DNA of 8,121 nt from NCBI GenBank assembly GCA_002429615.1, contig DJAN01000200.1:1-8121 (forward strand), given 5' to 3'. Source of the DNA: Lysobacteraceae bacterium UBA6001. Lineage in GTDB: Bacteria > Pseudomonadota > Gammaproteobacteria > Xanthomonadales > Xanthomonadaceae. The position numbers and the translations under genes are program-made. This document shows positions 1 through 5,998 of this stretch, piece after piece; the stretch's first letter is position 1, and each line of letters starts with the position of its first letter. The notes below the pieces were generated by a model. That model worked only from the letters and a program-made list of their open reading frames with translations. It was not told the DNA's origin and ran no database searches.

Positions 1-102
1 CGGCCGGCCGCCTTGCGGACGCCGTTGATCGGGTTTGCGTTCGGGCTTGGGCGCGGGCTTGAAACCCAGGCCCAGCAGCTGGTCGCGGAGGCTGTCGGTC
101 AT
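1..102 (-). CDS. Probable DUF2058 (YaiL-like) protein, N-terminal fragment
   Basis: Only the first 34 codons are inside the window; the gene runs off the left edge. The start is the ATG read on the minus strand at 102. The peptide begins MTDSLRDQLLGLGFK and continues with a proline/lysine/arginine-rich stretch (PAPKPERKPDQRRPQ). An amphipathic 'LRDQLLGLGF' start followed by a basic, disordered linker is how I remember DUF2058 proteins of Xanthomonadaceae, relatives of E. coli YaiL, which are described as nucleoid- or polynucleotide-associated with no firm function. The gene lies 36 bases downstream of slyX with no terminator between them, so it may be the last member of the ugd-slyX transcript. 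There is no strong Shine-Dalgarno sequence before the start. With so little protein visible, the family call is an inference. Confidence 0.6.
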   Translation of the reverse strand, partial: MTDSLRDQLLGLGFKPAPKPERKPDQRRPQGGRP

Positions 103-138
103 GACGGGGAAATCTTAACGCGTGGAGTCGGACGGAGA

Positions 139-372
139 TCAGTAGTGCGGCGGCGGCGGCTCATCGGCCGGGTCCGCGTTGAGCGCGTTGCGCACCCGCC
201 CGAGGTCATCGAGCAGGTGGCGCAGCAGTTCGGCGTTGCGCGCACCGGTCATGCGCGCATCCGCCAAGGCCTCGCTCAGCTCGGCCAACGCCTGTTCCTG
301 GAAGGACAGGCGCATCTCGAGCTCGACCAGGCGCGCTTCAAGCGCCGGGTCGGAGGGCGTGGAATCATGCAT
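139..372 (-). CDS. slyX: SlyX family protein
   Basis: This is a 77-residue cytoplasmic protein. It is a near-continuous helix, probably a coiled coil (about residues 9-65, with '[22 protein letters not shown]' type heptads), followed by an acidic/proline tail ending PPPPHY. The '[15 protein letters not shown]' block and the terminal PPHY are the hallmarks of SlyX; E. coli SlyX has the same layout and a similar length. The biochemical role of the family is unknown. I chose the ATG at 372 because it is preceded on the minus strand by AGGGA about ten bases upstream and gives the standard N-terminus; starting at 408 would add 12 residues that overlap ugd further and look like ugd in another frame. 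The start overlaps the ugd stop by 8 bases, which suggests translational coupling. In E. coli slyX lies between slyD and fkpA; here an FKBP gene is also close by, with ugd between them. Confidence 0.9.
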   Translation of the reverse strand: MHDSTPSDPALEARLVELEMRLSFQEQALAELSEALADARMTGARNAELLRHLLDDLGRVRNALNADPADEPPPPHY

Positions 373-1729
373 CGAACGGATTTCCCTGTACCGAACGGCC
401 GCGGCCAATGGCGTAGTAGGCCAGCCCGGCGGCCTCGATGTCGACCGGTTCGTACAGGTTGCGCCCGTCGAACACCACGTCGTCCTTCAGCGCGGCCTTG
501 ATGCGGCCGAAATCCGGGCTGCGGAACTGCTTCCATTCGGTGACCACGATCAACGCATCCGCGCCTTCCAGCGCGGCATCGGCGTTGTCGCAGAAACGCA
601 GGTCGGCGCGTTCGCCGAAGATGCGCTGCGCCTCGTGCGTGGCTTCCGGGTCGTAGGCCTGCACCTTGGCGCCGGCCTCCCACAGCTGCGCGAGCAGGCG
701 GCGGCTGGAGGCTTCGCGCATGTCATCGGTATTGGGCTTGAACGCCAGGCCCCACACCGCGAACGTCTTGCCGGCGATGCCCTCGTCCTCGCCACGGTCG
801 TAGTGACGCTGGACCAGCTCGAACAGGTGGCCCTTCTGGCCGTTGTTCACCGCCTCCACCGCGTTCAGCAGCTTGGGCTCGTGACCATACTGCTGCGAAG
901 TGCGGGCCAACGCCTGCACGTCCTTCGGGAAGCAGGAACCACCGTAGCCGGCGCCGGGATAGATGAAGTGCCAGCCGATCCGCGGATCGGAGCCGATGCC
1001 CTTGCGCACCTGCTCCACGTCCGCGCCGACCTTCTCGGCGATGTTGGCGATCTCGTTCATGAAACTGATCTTGGTCGCCAGCATCGCGTTGGCGGCGTAC
1101 TTGGTCAGCTCGGCCGAGCGCACATCCATTTCGACAATGCGATCACGGTTTCGATTGAACGGCGCATACAGACGACGCATCCGCGACACCGCGGCGGCGC
1201 GCGTGGCGCCGATCACGATGCGGTCCGGACGCATGCAGTCCGCGACCGCGTCGCCTTCCTTCAGGAACTCGGGGTTGGAGACCACGTCGAATTCGTAGTC
1301 CACGCCACGTGCCTGCAGTTCGGCGCTGATCGCCTCGCGCACCTTGTCGGCGGTACCGACCGGCACGGTCGACTTGTTGACCACCACCGACGGACCGTCG
1401 ATGTGCTGGCCGATCGTGCGCGCCACCGCGAGCACGTACTTGAGGTCGGCACTGCCGTCCTCGTCCGGCGGCGTGCCGACGGCGATGAACACGACTTCGC
1501 CGTGTGCGATCGCCGCGGCCGCATCCGTGGTGAAACGCAGGCGGCCGGCGGCGTGGTTGGCCTTGACCATGGGTTCAAGGCCGGGCTCGTAGATGGGGAT
1601 GACCCCGCGGTTGAGACCTTCCACTTTGGCCTGGTCGATATCGACGCAGACCACGTGATGTCCTACTTCAGCCAGACAAGTACCAGTGACGAGACCGACG
1701 TAGCCGGTCCCGAAGATCGCAACGCGCAT
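365..1729 (-). CDS. ugd: UDP-glucose 6-dehydrogenase
   Basis: This cytoplasmic enzyme oxidises UDP-glucose to UDP-glucuronate with two NAD+. The product feeds exopolysaccharide and other envelope glycans. At 454 residues it has the usual length for the bacterial UGD family. Visible motifs in order: the N-terminal Rossmann loop GTGYVG (7-12); GTPPDEDG (85-92); STVPVGT (120-126); [10 protein letters not shown] (152-161), with the substrate-handling Glu; ELTKYAANA (207-215), with conserved Lys210 and Asn214; [10 protein letters not shown] (261-270), carrying the catalytic nucleophile Cys266 and Asp270; and [11 protein letters not shown] (330-340), at the start of the C-terminal UDP-binding domain. 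All key residues are present, so the enzyme should be active. It begins 24 bases after the FKBP gene, and its 3' end overlaps slyX. Its ribosome-binding region is unusual (two poly-C tracts, listed separately). Confidence 0.97.
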   Translation of the reverse strand: MRVAIFGTGYVGLVTGTCLAEVGHHVVCVDIDQAKVEGLNRGVIPIYEPGLEPMVKANHAAGRLRFTTDAAAAIAHGEVVFIAVGTPPDEDGSADLKYVLAVARTIGQHIDGPSVVVNKSTVPVGTADKVREAISAELQARGVDYEFDVVSNPEFLKEGDAVADCMRPDRIVIGATRAAAVSRMRRLYAPFNRNRDRIVEMDVRSAELTKYAANAMLATKISFMNEIANIAEKVGADVEQVRKGIGSDPRIGWHFIYPGAGYGGSCFPKDVQALARTSQQYGHEPKLLNAVEAVNNGQKGHLFELVQRHYDRGEDEGIAGKTFAVWGLAFKPNTDDMREASSRRLLAQLWEAGAKVQAYDPEATHEAQRIFGERADLRFCDNADAALEGADALIVVTEWKQFRSPDFGRIKAALKDDVVFDGRNLYEPVDIEAAGLAYYAIGRGRSVQGNPFDA

Positions 1730-1752
1730 GGAGGGGGGGTCTCCGGGGGGGG
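1730..1752 (-). promoter_or_regulatory. ugd ribosome-binding region between two poly-C tracts
   Basis: Read on the minus strand, one base after the TAA of the FKBP gene comes C8 (1752-1745), then GGAG (1744-1741), A, then C7 (1739-1733), then TCC and the ugd ATG. GGAG is the only Shine-Dalgarno candidate. It lies 11 bases from the ATG, longer than the usual 5-9. The spacing is set by the C7 tract, so a change in tract length by polymerase slippage would alter ugd translation. A slippage effect is inference; the tracts themselves are seen directly. Confidence 0.55.
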
Positions 1753-1753
1753 A

Positions 1754-2716
1754 TTACGGCAGGATACCCAGCAATTCGACATCAAACGTCAAAGTTGCGT
1801 CAGGACCGATGCCCCCCTGCGGCATGCCTTCAGGTCCGTAGGCCAGATCGGACGGAATCCAGAAGCGGTACTTGGAACCGACCGGCATCAGCGACACGCC
1901 TTCGCTCCAGCCCTTGATGACCTGGTTGAGGCCGAACTCGACCGGCTCGCCACGCTTGTAGGAGCTGTCGAACACGTTGCCGTCGAGCAGCTTGCCTTCG
2001 TAGTTGACGCGCACCTTGCTGCTCGGGGTCGGACGCTCACCGCTACCCTGGCGCAGCACCATGTACTGCAGGCCCGACGGCGTGGTGACCACGCCCTTCT
2101 CGGCCTTGTTCTTGGCCAGGAACGCATTGCCCTGTTCGCGGTTCTTGCCGGACGCGGCAGCCTGCTTGGCCGAACCGAACGCCTGCAGCGTGGCCTGCGC
2201 TTCCTGCGGGGTCAGCAGGGTCTGGCCCTTGCTCAGCGACGCCTGCAGGCCCTGCACCAGCACCGGCAGGTTGATGTCGTCCTTGATGCGCACCAGCGAC
2301 GGGCCGACCATGCGGTCGCCCAGCATCAGGCCGACGTTCTGCTTGTTCACCGCCGGCGGCTGGCTGCCCGGCGCCAGGCCCGGCACCTGCTGGCCGTTGC
2401 GCGCGGCGAGGGTCACGCGCAGCGAGGCGTCGGTAGCCTGCGCCTGCTCGTCGCCGAGCAGCGGCTGGCCGCCCTTGAAGGCGTTCTCGATCGCGCGCTG
2501 CATGGCGGCGGTATCGACGTAATCGGCGATCGGCTCGAACGAGCGCGCGATGTCCATGCCGATGGCGTAACTGACTTTGTCTTTCTCAGAGGTCAAAACG
2601 GACTTCTCCTTGGCTGCCGCGGGCGTCGCGGCCGGTTGCTGCGACATCGCCGGCGCCGAAGCCGCCATTGCCACGATCATCAGCGACGCTGCCGCGCCGC
2701 GCATTCCCATCTTCAT
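1754..2716 (-). CDS. Exported FKBP-type peptidyl-prolyl cis-trans isomerase, FkpA/Mip type
   Basis: This periplasmic or outer-membrane-associated folding factor catalyses proline cis-trans isomerisation. Starting at the ATG at 2716 it has 320 residues. The N-terminus (MKMGMRGAAASLMIVAMAAS) is a signal peptide with probable cleavage near residues 20-26. The C-terminal FKBP domain (about 215-320) carries the active-site set: Tyr239, Phe249-Asp250, Phe261, Val266-Ile267, Trp270, Tyr293 and Phe311, so catalysis is expected. The helical N-terminal region seems to hold two FKBP_N-like dimerisation units: about 46-107, starting KVSYAIGMDIARSF, and about 126-185, starting NVGLMLGDRMVGPS. E. coli FkpA and Legionella Mip have one, which explains the extra length. 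The ATG at 2716 has AGGA ten bases upstream; a TTG at 2725 is only one base from that AGGA and is unlikely. The gene lies between a peroxidase and ugd on the same strand. Confidence 0.92.
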   Translation of the reverse strand: MKMGMRGAAASLMIVAMAASAPAMSQQPAATPAAAKEKSVLTSEKDKVSYAIGMDIARSFEPIADYVDTAAMQRAIENAFKGGQPLLGDEQAQATDASLRVTLAARNGQQVPGLAPGSQPPAVNKQNVGLMLGDRMVGPSLVRIKDDINLPVLVQGLQASLSKGQTLLTPQEAQATLQAFGSAKQAAASGKNREQGNAFLAKNKAEKGVVTTPSGLQYMVLRQGSGERPTPSSKVRVNYEGKLLDGNVFDSSYKRGEPVEFGLNQVIKGWSEGVSLMPVGSKYRFWIPSDLAYGPEGMPQGGIGPDATLTFDVELLGILP

Positions 2717-2805
2717 TCGCTGCAAATCCTAAGGATGTGTTGGTTGACGCCGGCGCCGGCGCGAGGGGCCGGTATTGTGGCACGCACCGGGTGCGCCGGC
2801 CTATG

Positions 2806-3366
2806 TCAGTGCGCCGCGGGCGCCTTGAGTTCGCGTTCGATCGCCGCGACCAGCGCCGGATCGTCCGGCTTGATCTTGCTGGGGAACTGCGCCACCACGT
2901 GGCCGTCCCGCGCGATCAGGTACTTGTGGAAGTTCCAGCCCGGCGCCACGCCGGTGGCCGCGGTCAGGCGCTGGTACAGCGGCGTGGCGTCGGCGCCCAG
3001 CACGTGCACCTTCTCGAACATCGGGAATTTCACCCCGTAGGTCAGCGTGCAGAACTCCTGGATCTGCTGCTCGCTGCCGGGCTCCTGTCCCTTGAAGTCG
3101 TTGGACGGGAAGCCGAGCACGGAAAAGCCCTGCGCCTCGAAACGCTTGTTCAGCGCCTCCAGCCCTTCGTATTGCGGGGTGAAGCCGCACTTGCTGGCCG
3201 TATTCACCACCAGCAGCACCTTGCCGCCGTAGGTCTTGTTCAGATTGACCGGGGTCTTGCCGGTCAGCGGACGGTAGTCCAGATCCAGCAGGGACGGCGC
3301 CGCGGCAACCGCCACGCCGCTCATGACGGCGATAAAACACATGAAAAACAGCTTCTTGCACGACAT
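2806..3366 (-). CDS. Exported glutathione peroxidase family protein (two-cysteine type)
   Basis: This 186-residue thiol peroxidase of the glutathione peroxidase/BtuE family reduces hydrogen peroxide and organic hydroperoxides. It begins with a signal peptide (MSCKKLFFMCFIAVMSG, likely cleaved after about residue 20 at AVA-AAP), so it should act in the periplasm. The peroxidatic Cys60 is in NTASKCGFT (55-63). The catalytic partners are Gln94 in GFPSNDFKGQEPG (85-97) and Trp144-Asn145 in WNFHKYL. Cys106 in EFCTLTYG lies exactly 46 residues after Cys60, the spacing of the resolving cysteine in thioredoxin-dependent, non-selenium members, so the reductant is probably a periplasmic thioredoxin-like protein rather than glutathione (inference). 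There is no selenocysteine. A strong AGGAG lies eight bases before the ATG. The gene is divergent from the YtrA operon, 135 bases apart, and is followed 89 bases later by the FKBP gene. Confidence 0.94.
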   Translation of the reverse strand: MSCKKLFFMCFIAVMSGVAVAAAPSLLDLDYRPLTGKTPVNLNKTYGGKVLLVVNTASKCGFTPQYEGLEALNKRFEAQGFSVLGFPSNDFKGQEPGSEQQIQEFCTLTYGVKFPMFEKVHVLGADATPLYQRLTAATGVAPGWNFHKYLIARDGHVVAQFPSKIKPDDPALVAAIERELKAPAAH

Positions 3367-3435
3367 GGACGAGGCTCCTGGCGCGGCGGGGGGGCGAATT
3401 CATGCCCCCTGCCATTGGTTGGGTATGACAGTGGC

Positions 3436-3463
3436 TTGACGCGCTGCGTGTTGGTGTTATAGT
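3436..3463 (+). promoter_or_regulatory. Sigma70-type promoter of the YtrA/ABC operon
   Basis: TTGACG (3436-3441) and TATAGT (3458-3463) are separated by 16 bases. Both hexamers are close to consensus, in a stretch less GC-rich than its surroundings. Transcription would start near 3470, giving a leader of about 30 bases before the ATG at 3502. The -10 box lies inside the inverted-repeat operator, a typical arrangement for repression by promoter occlusion. Confidence 0.7.
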
Positions 3464-3476
3464 TACATACAACACC
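3453..3476. promoter_or_regulatory. Probable YtrA operator, GGTG-N16-CACC
   Basis: The palindrome has arms GGTGTT (3453-3458) and AACACC (3471-3476), with additional TA/TA symmetry at 3460-3461 and 3468-3469; nine of the twelve half-site positions pair. It overlaps the -10 box and the likely start of transcription. From memory, the YtrA-family repressor of Xanthomonas citri has been reported to recognise GGTG-N16-CACC; the spacing here is exactly 16. The second gene downstream encodes such a regulator, so negative autoregulation is the natural reading. Direct binding here is inferred. Confidence 0.72.
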
Positions 3477-3501
3477 AGCCACCCAACGCAGGGGGAACAC
3501 A

Positions 3502-3759
3502 ATGAACAGCAAGCTCTTCAAGCGATCCGTTCCGTTGTTGCTCCTGCTTTCCGGCTCCGCCTTGCTGGGGACCGGTCGGCTGGAATCCGCACCCGGAATG
3601 GTCAAGGACACCGGCGCCGATTATGGCGTCTCGGCGGCGGCAGAGGAAAACGCAGCGACCCCCACGCAGGAAGAAGCCCCCCGCAGCGCGCGGCGGGCCC
3701 GCACCTCGTTGTCGATGCCCTATTTCTCCTTCGCGCAGGCCCTGCGTCCCCGGAGCTGA
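3502..3759 (+). CDS. Small exported protein, first gene of the YtrA operon, function unknown
   Basis: The product has 85 residues. It begins with a clear signal-type N-terminus: basic MNSKLFKR, then a hydrophobic core SVPLLLLLSGSALLG (9-23), with possible cleavage in the following 24-31 region. The mature part is low in complexity (VSAAAEENAATPTQEEAP), then a basic patch RSARRAR (62-68), then a short tail TSLSMPYFSFAQALRP. There are no cysteines and no recognisable domain. The start is well supported: AGGGGG (3490-3495) lies six bases before the ATG, and the promoter lies about 40 bases upstream. The ytrA start follows two bases after the stop. A small hypothetical protein also heads the ytrA operon in Xanthomonas citri as I recall it, so this may be its counterpart. 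It could be a secreted peptide, a periplasmic partner of the transporter or an accessory sensor; nothing in the sequence decides. Confidence 0.75.
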   Translation: MNSKLFKRSVPLLLLLSGSALLGTGRLESAPGMVKDTGADYGVSAAAEENAATPTQEEAPRSARRARTSLSMPYFSFAQALRPRS

Positions 3760-3761
3760 AC

Positions 3762-4124
3762 ATGAGCGACATCACGTGGAGCGACGGCGCTCCCATCTAC
3801 CGCCAGCTGAAGGATCGCGTCATCGCGATGATGCTGGACGGGATCATCAAGCCGGGCGACGCCCTGCCCTCGGTCCGCCAGGTGGCGGCCGAGTACCAGC
3901 TGAACCCGATCACGGTTTCGCGCGCCTACCAGGAGCTGGCCGACGAGGCCCTGGTCGAGAAGCGGCGCGGACTGGGGATGTTCATGACCGAGGAGGCGGC
4001 ACGCAAGCTGCGCGGCAGCGAGCGCGACCGGTTCCTCAACGAAGAATGGCCGGCCGTGCTGGAACGCATCCAGCGGCTGGGACTGTCATTGGATGAACTG
4101 CTGCCTTCGGGGAAAACACCATGA
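3762..4124 (+). CDS. ytrA: GntR family transcriptional regulator, YtrA subfamily
   Basis: This 120-residue DNA-binding repressor has the short YtrA architecture. The N-terminal winged helix-turn-helix spans about 8-76: PIYRQLKDRVIAMML, LPSVRQVAAEYQLNP (35-49), the recognition helix ITVSRAYQELADE (50-62), and the wing LVEKRRGLGMFM (64-75). After it there is only a short two-helix tail (about 77-115) for dimerisation, instead of the large effector-binding domain of FadR or HutC types. GGAG lies six bases before the ATG. The stop overlaps the next start (ATGA at 4121-4124), so translation is coupled to the ABC ATPase. It probably represses its own operon through the palindrome at 3453-3476. In Bacillus the YtrA regulator controls an ABC transporter operon induced by cell-wall-active antibiotics; the inducer here is unknown. 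Confidence 0.93.
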   Translation: MSDITWSDGAPIYRQLKDRVIAMMLDGIIKPGDALPSVRQVAAEYQLNPITVSRAYQELADEALVEKRRGLGMFMTEEAARKLRGSERDRFLNEEWPAVLERIQRLGLSLDELLPSGKTP

Positions 4125-4996
4125 ATGCCGTCGCGTCGGAAAACGTCGTTACCGCACAAGGCCTGCGCAAGGCCTACCGCAACAAGCTGGCGCTGGACAA
4201 CACGTCCTTCAGCGTTCCCACCGGCCGCATCGTCGGCCTGATCGGCCCCAACGGCGCCGGCAAGACCACCGCGCTGAAGGCGATCCTGGGCCTGACCGGC
4301 TTCGACGGCGACCTCAAGGTGCTGGGCCTGGACCCGCGCAAGAGCCGCGACGCGCTGATGAACGATGTCTGCTTCATCGCCGACGTGGCGGTGCTGCCGC
4401 GCTGGCTGCGGGTCGGCGAGGCGATCGACTTCGTCGCCGGGGTGCATCCGCGCTTCGACCGCGCCAAGTGCGAGCGCTTCCTGGCCAACACCCAGCTCAA
4501 CCCGAAGCTGCGCGTGCGCGAACTGTCCAAGGGCATGATCGTGCAGCTGCACCTGGCGCTGGTGATGGCCATCGACGCCCGCCTGCTGGTGCTGGACGAG
4601 CCGACCCTGGGCCTGGACATCCTGTATCGCAAGCAGTTCTACCAGCGCCTGCTGGAGGACTACTTCGATGAGGAGAAGACCATCCTGATCACCACCCACC
4701 AGGTCGAGGAGATCGAGCACATCCTCACCGACGTGCTGTTCATCCGCGATGGCCGCATCGTGCTCAGCGCCGACATGGAACACCTGTCGGAACGCTACAC
4801 CGAGGTACTGGTCTCGGCCGACGCACTCCCCGCCGCGCGCGCGCTCGGTGCCCTCGACGAACGCAGCCTGCCGTTCGGCAAGAGCGTGCTGCTGTTCGAC
4901 GGCAAGCCCAAGGCGGAACTGGCCACGCTGGGCGAGATCCGCAACCCCGGCCTGGCCGACCTGTTCGTCGCCATCATGAAGGGAACCTACGCATGA
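4121..4996 (+). CDS. ABC transporter ATP-binding protein (YtrB-like)
   Basis: This 291-residue cytoplasmic ATPase would power the permease encoded next. It carries Walker A GPNGAGKTT (42-50), Walker B LLVLDE (155-160) with the catalytic Glu160, D-loop GLD (164-166), and His193 in TTHQVEE as the switch histidine. The signature is LSKGM (135-139) instead of the canonical LSGGQ, and the Q-loop position reads FIADVAVLPRW (85-95) with no glutamine. Such deviations are common in single-ATPase ABC-2 exporters and do not suggest inactivation. About 80 residues after the ATPase core (from 211) form a C-terminal extension without a clear motif. GGGGA (4109-4113) precedes the ATG by seven bases. It overlaps ytrA and the permease gene by 4 bases each. 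The substrate cannot be predicted. Confidence 0.95.
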   Translation: MNAVASENVVTAQGLRKAYRNKLALDNTSFSVPTGRIVGLIGPNGAGKTTALKAILGLTGFDGDLKVLGLDPRKSRDALMNDVCFIADVAVLPRWLRVGEAIDFVAGVHPRFDRAKCERFLANTQLNPKLRVRELSKGMIVQLHLALVMAIDARLLVLDEPTLGLDILYRKQFYQRLLEDYFDEEKTILITTHQVEEIEHILTDVLFIRDGRIVLSADMEHLSERYTEVLVSADALPAARALGALDERSLPFGKSVLLFDGKPKAELATLGEIRNPGLADLFVAIMKGTYA

Positions 4997-5967
4997 ACAC
5001 CGCTCCTACCCATCATGTGACCCCCGGCCGCAAGTTCGGCTGGCTGCTCAAGCGCGAGTTCTGGGAGCATCGCGGCGGCTTCCTGTGGGCGCCGGTCATC
5101 ACCGGCTCGATCGTGGTCCTGCTGTATGGCCTGCTGGCGCTGATCGGCTCGATCGCCGGGCACAACTTCAACGGCGGCTTCAACCTGGACGAAGGCCCGC
5201 AGAAGGTCCACGAGATCGTCGGCGCGTTCGGCGACGGCGTGCTGCTGGCCGGCATCCTGCTGGTCTGCGTGGTGCTGGCCTTCGTGGTGTTCTTCTATTC
5301 GCTGGGGGCGCTGTACGACGACCGCCGCGACCGCAGCGTGCTGTTCTGGAAGTCGCTGCCGCTGTCCGATACGCAGACCGTGCTGTCCAAGGCCGCCTGG
5401 GCCCTGCTGCTGGCGCCGCTGGTGGCACTGCTGATCGGCCTGGCGATCGGCCTGGCGCTGTGGCTGATCACCGGCCTGACCATCACCGTCAACGGCTTGC
5501 CGGCAGGCGGCGCGATCTTCACCCACTCGCACCCGCTGCGCATTGTCGGCACCGCGCTCGGCACGCTGCCGCTGTACATCGCCTGGGCGCTGCCCACGGT
5601 GGGCTGGCTGATGTTCTGCTCGGCGTGGTCGCGCACCAAGCCGTTCCTGTGGGCGGTGCTGATTCCGGTGCTGGCCTGCGTGATCGTCAGCATGATGGAC
5701 ATCCTGCCGGGCCTGCACATCCGTCACGACGTGCTCTGGTACATCGTGGTCTATCGCGGCCTGCTGAGCGTGGCGCCGGGCACCTGGTACGTGCTGGTGG
5801 ATACGCCCAAGGGCGAGCTCAACACCCCGGACGAACTGGCCCGCGTGTTCGACCTCAGCGACGGCTGGCACGTGTTCACCACCCCGGACCTGTGGATTGG
5901 CGTGGTGGTCGGCGTGGCGCTGATCGTCGGGGCCATCTACATGCGCCGCTGGCGCGACGAGAACTGA
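4993..5967 (+). CDS. ABC-2 type transporter permease
   Basis: This 324-residue inner-membrane protein has about six hydrophobic segments: roughly 33-54, 83-104, 133-160, 184-209, 217-236 and 299-317. The cytoplasmic loop after the second contains ALYDDRRDRSVLFWKSLPLS (106-125), a block characteristic of ABC-2 permeases in YtrA-type operons. A polar region of about 60 residues (237-298) lies between the fifth and sixth segments. The N-terminus, with a basic KFGWLLKREFWEHR helix, is typical of this family. AAGGGA lies eight bases before the ATG, and the start overlaps the ATPase stop in ATGA. With the ATPase it would form a dimeric exporter-type complex. Substrate unknown. Confidence 0.93.
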   Translation: MNTAPTHHVTPGRKFGWLLKREFWEHRGGFLWAPVITGSIVVLLYGLLALIGSIAGHNFNGGFNLDEGPQKVHEIVGAFGDGVLLAGILLVCVVLAFVVFFYSLGALYDDRRDRSVLFWKSLPLSDTQTVLSKAAWALLLAPLVALLIGLAIGLALWLITGLTITVNGLPAGGAIFTHSHPLRIVGTALGTLPLYIAWALPTVGWLMFCSAWSRTKPFLWAVLIPVLACVIVSMMDILPGLHIRHDVLWYIVVYRGLLSVAPGTWYVLVDTPKGELNTPDELARVFDLSDGWHVFTTPDLWIGVVVGVALIVGAIYMRRWRDEN

Positions 5968-5998
5968 TCGATCCATCCGCATTCCAGGAGGAACATCC

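Larger units (their letters stand above)
3405..3495. repeat. Imperfect inverted repeat flanking the divergent promoter region
   Basis: CCCCCTGC (3405-3412) followed after CATTG by GTTGGGT (3418-3424) reappears in inverted orientation as ACCCAAC-GCAGGGGG (3481-3495). The second arm is identical except that the five-base insert is absent. The arms enclose the promoter and operator of the rightward operon, and the right arm contains the Shine-Dalgarno sequence of the first gene. A transcript started at the mapped -10 would carry only the right arm. A regulatory role is possible but unproven. Confidence 0.4.

Noticed and set aside
2717..2725. TTG start for the FKBP gene at 2725
   Set aside because: The AGGA Shine-Dalgarno sequence would be only one base from this TTG. 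The ATG at 2716 has workable spacing and begins a normal signal peptide.
2774..2795. A possible terminator or promoter in the 89-base gap between the peroxidase and FKBP genes
   Set aside because: The hairpin CGCAC-CGG-GTGCG has a short stem and no T-tract, and the CACAAT -10 candidate on the minus strand lacks a -35 partner. Neither can be supported.
179..3040. A 953-codon open frame on the plus strand opposite ugd, the FKBP gene and part of the peroxidase gene
   Set aside because: Its translation is Arg/His/Gly-rich and shows no domain, while the minus strand carries well-conserved enzymes with intact motifs. Long antisense open frames are expected in GC-rich coding DNA.
3440..3475. A leftward promoter for the peroxidase gene overlapping the operator (TATAAC on the minus strand)
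   Set aside because: A -10-like hexamer is present, but no adequate -35 is found at 16-18 bases, and AT-rich symmetry from the operator explains it. A peroxidase promoter must lie somewhere in 3367-3501, but I cannot place it.
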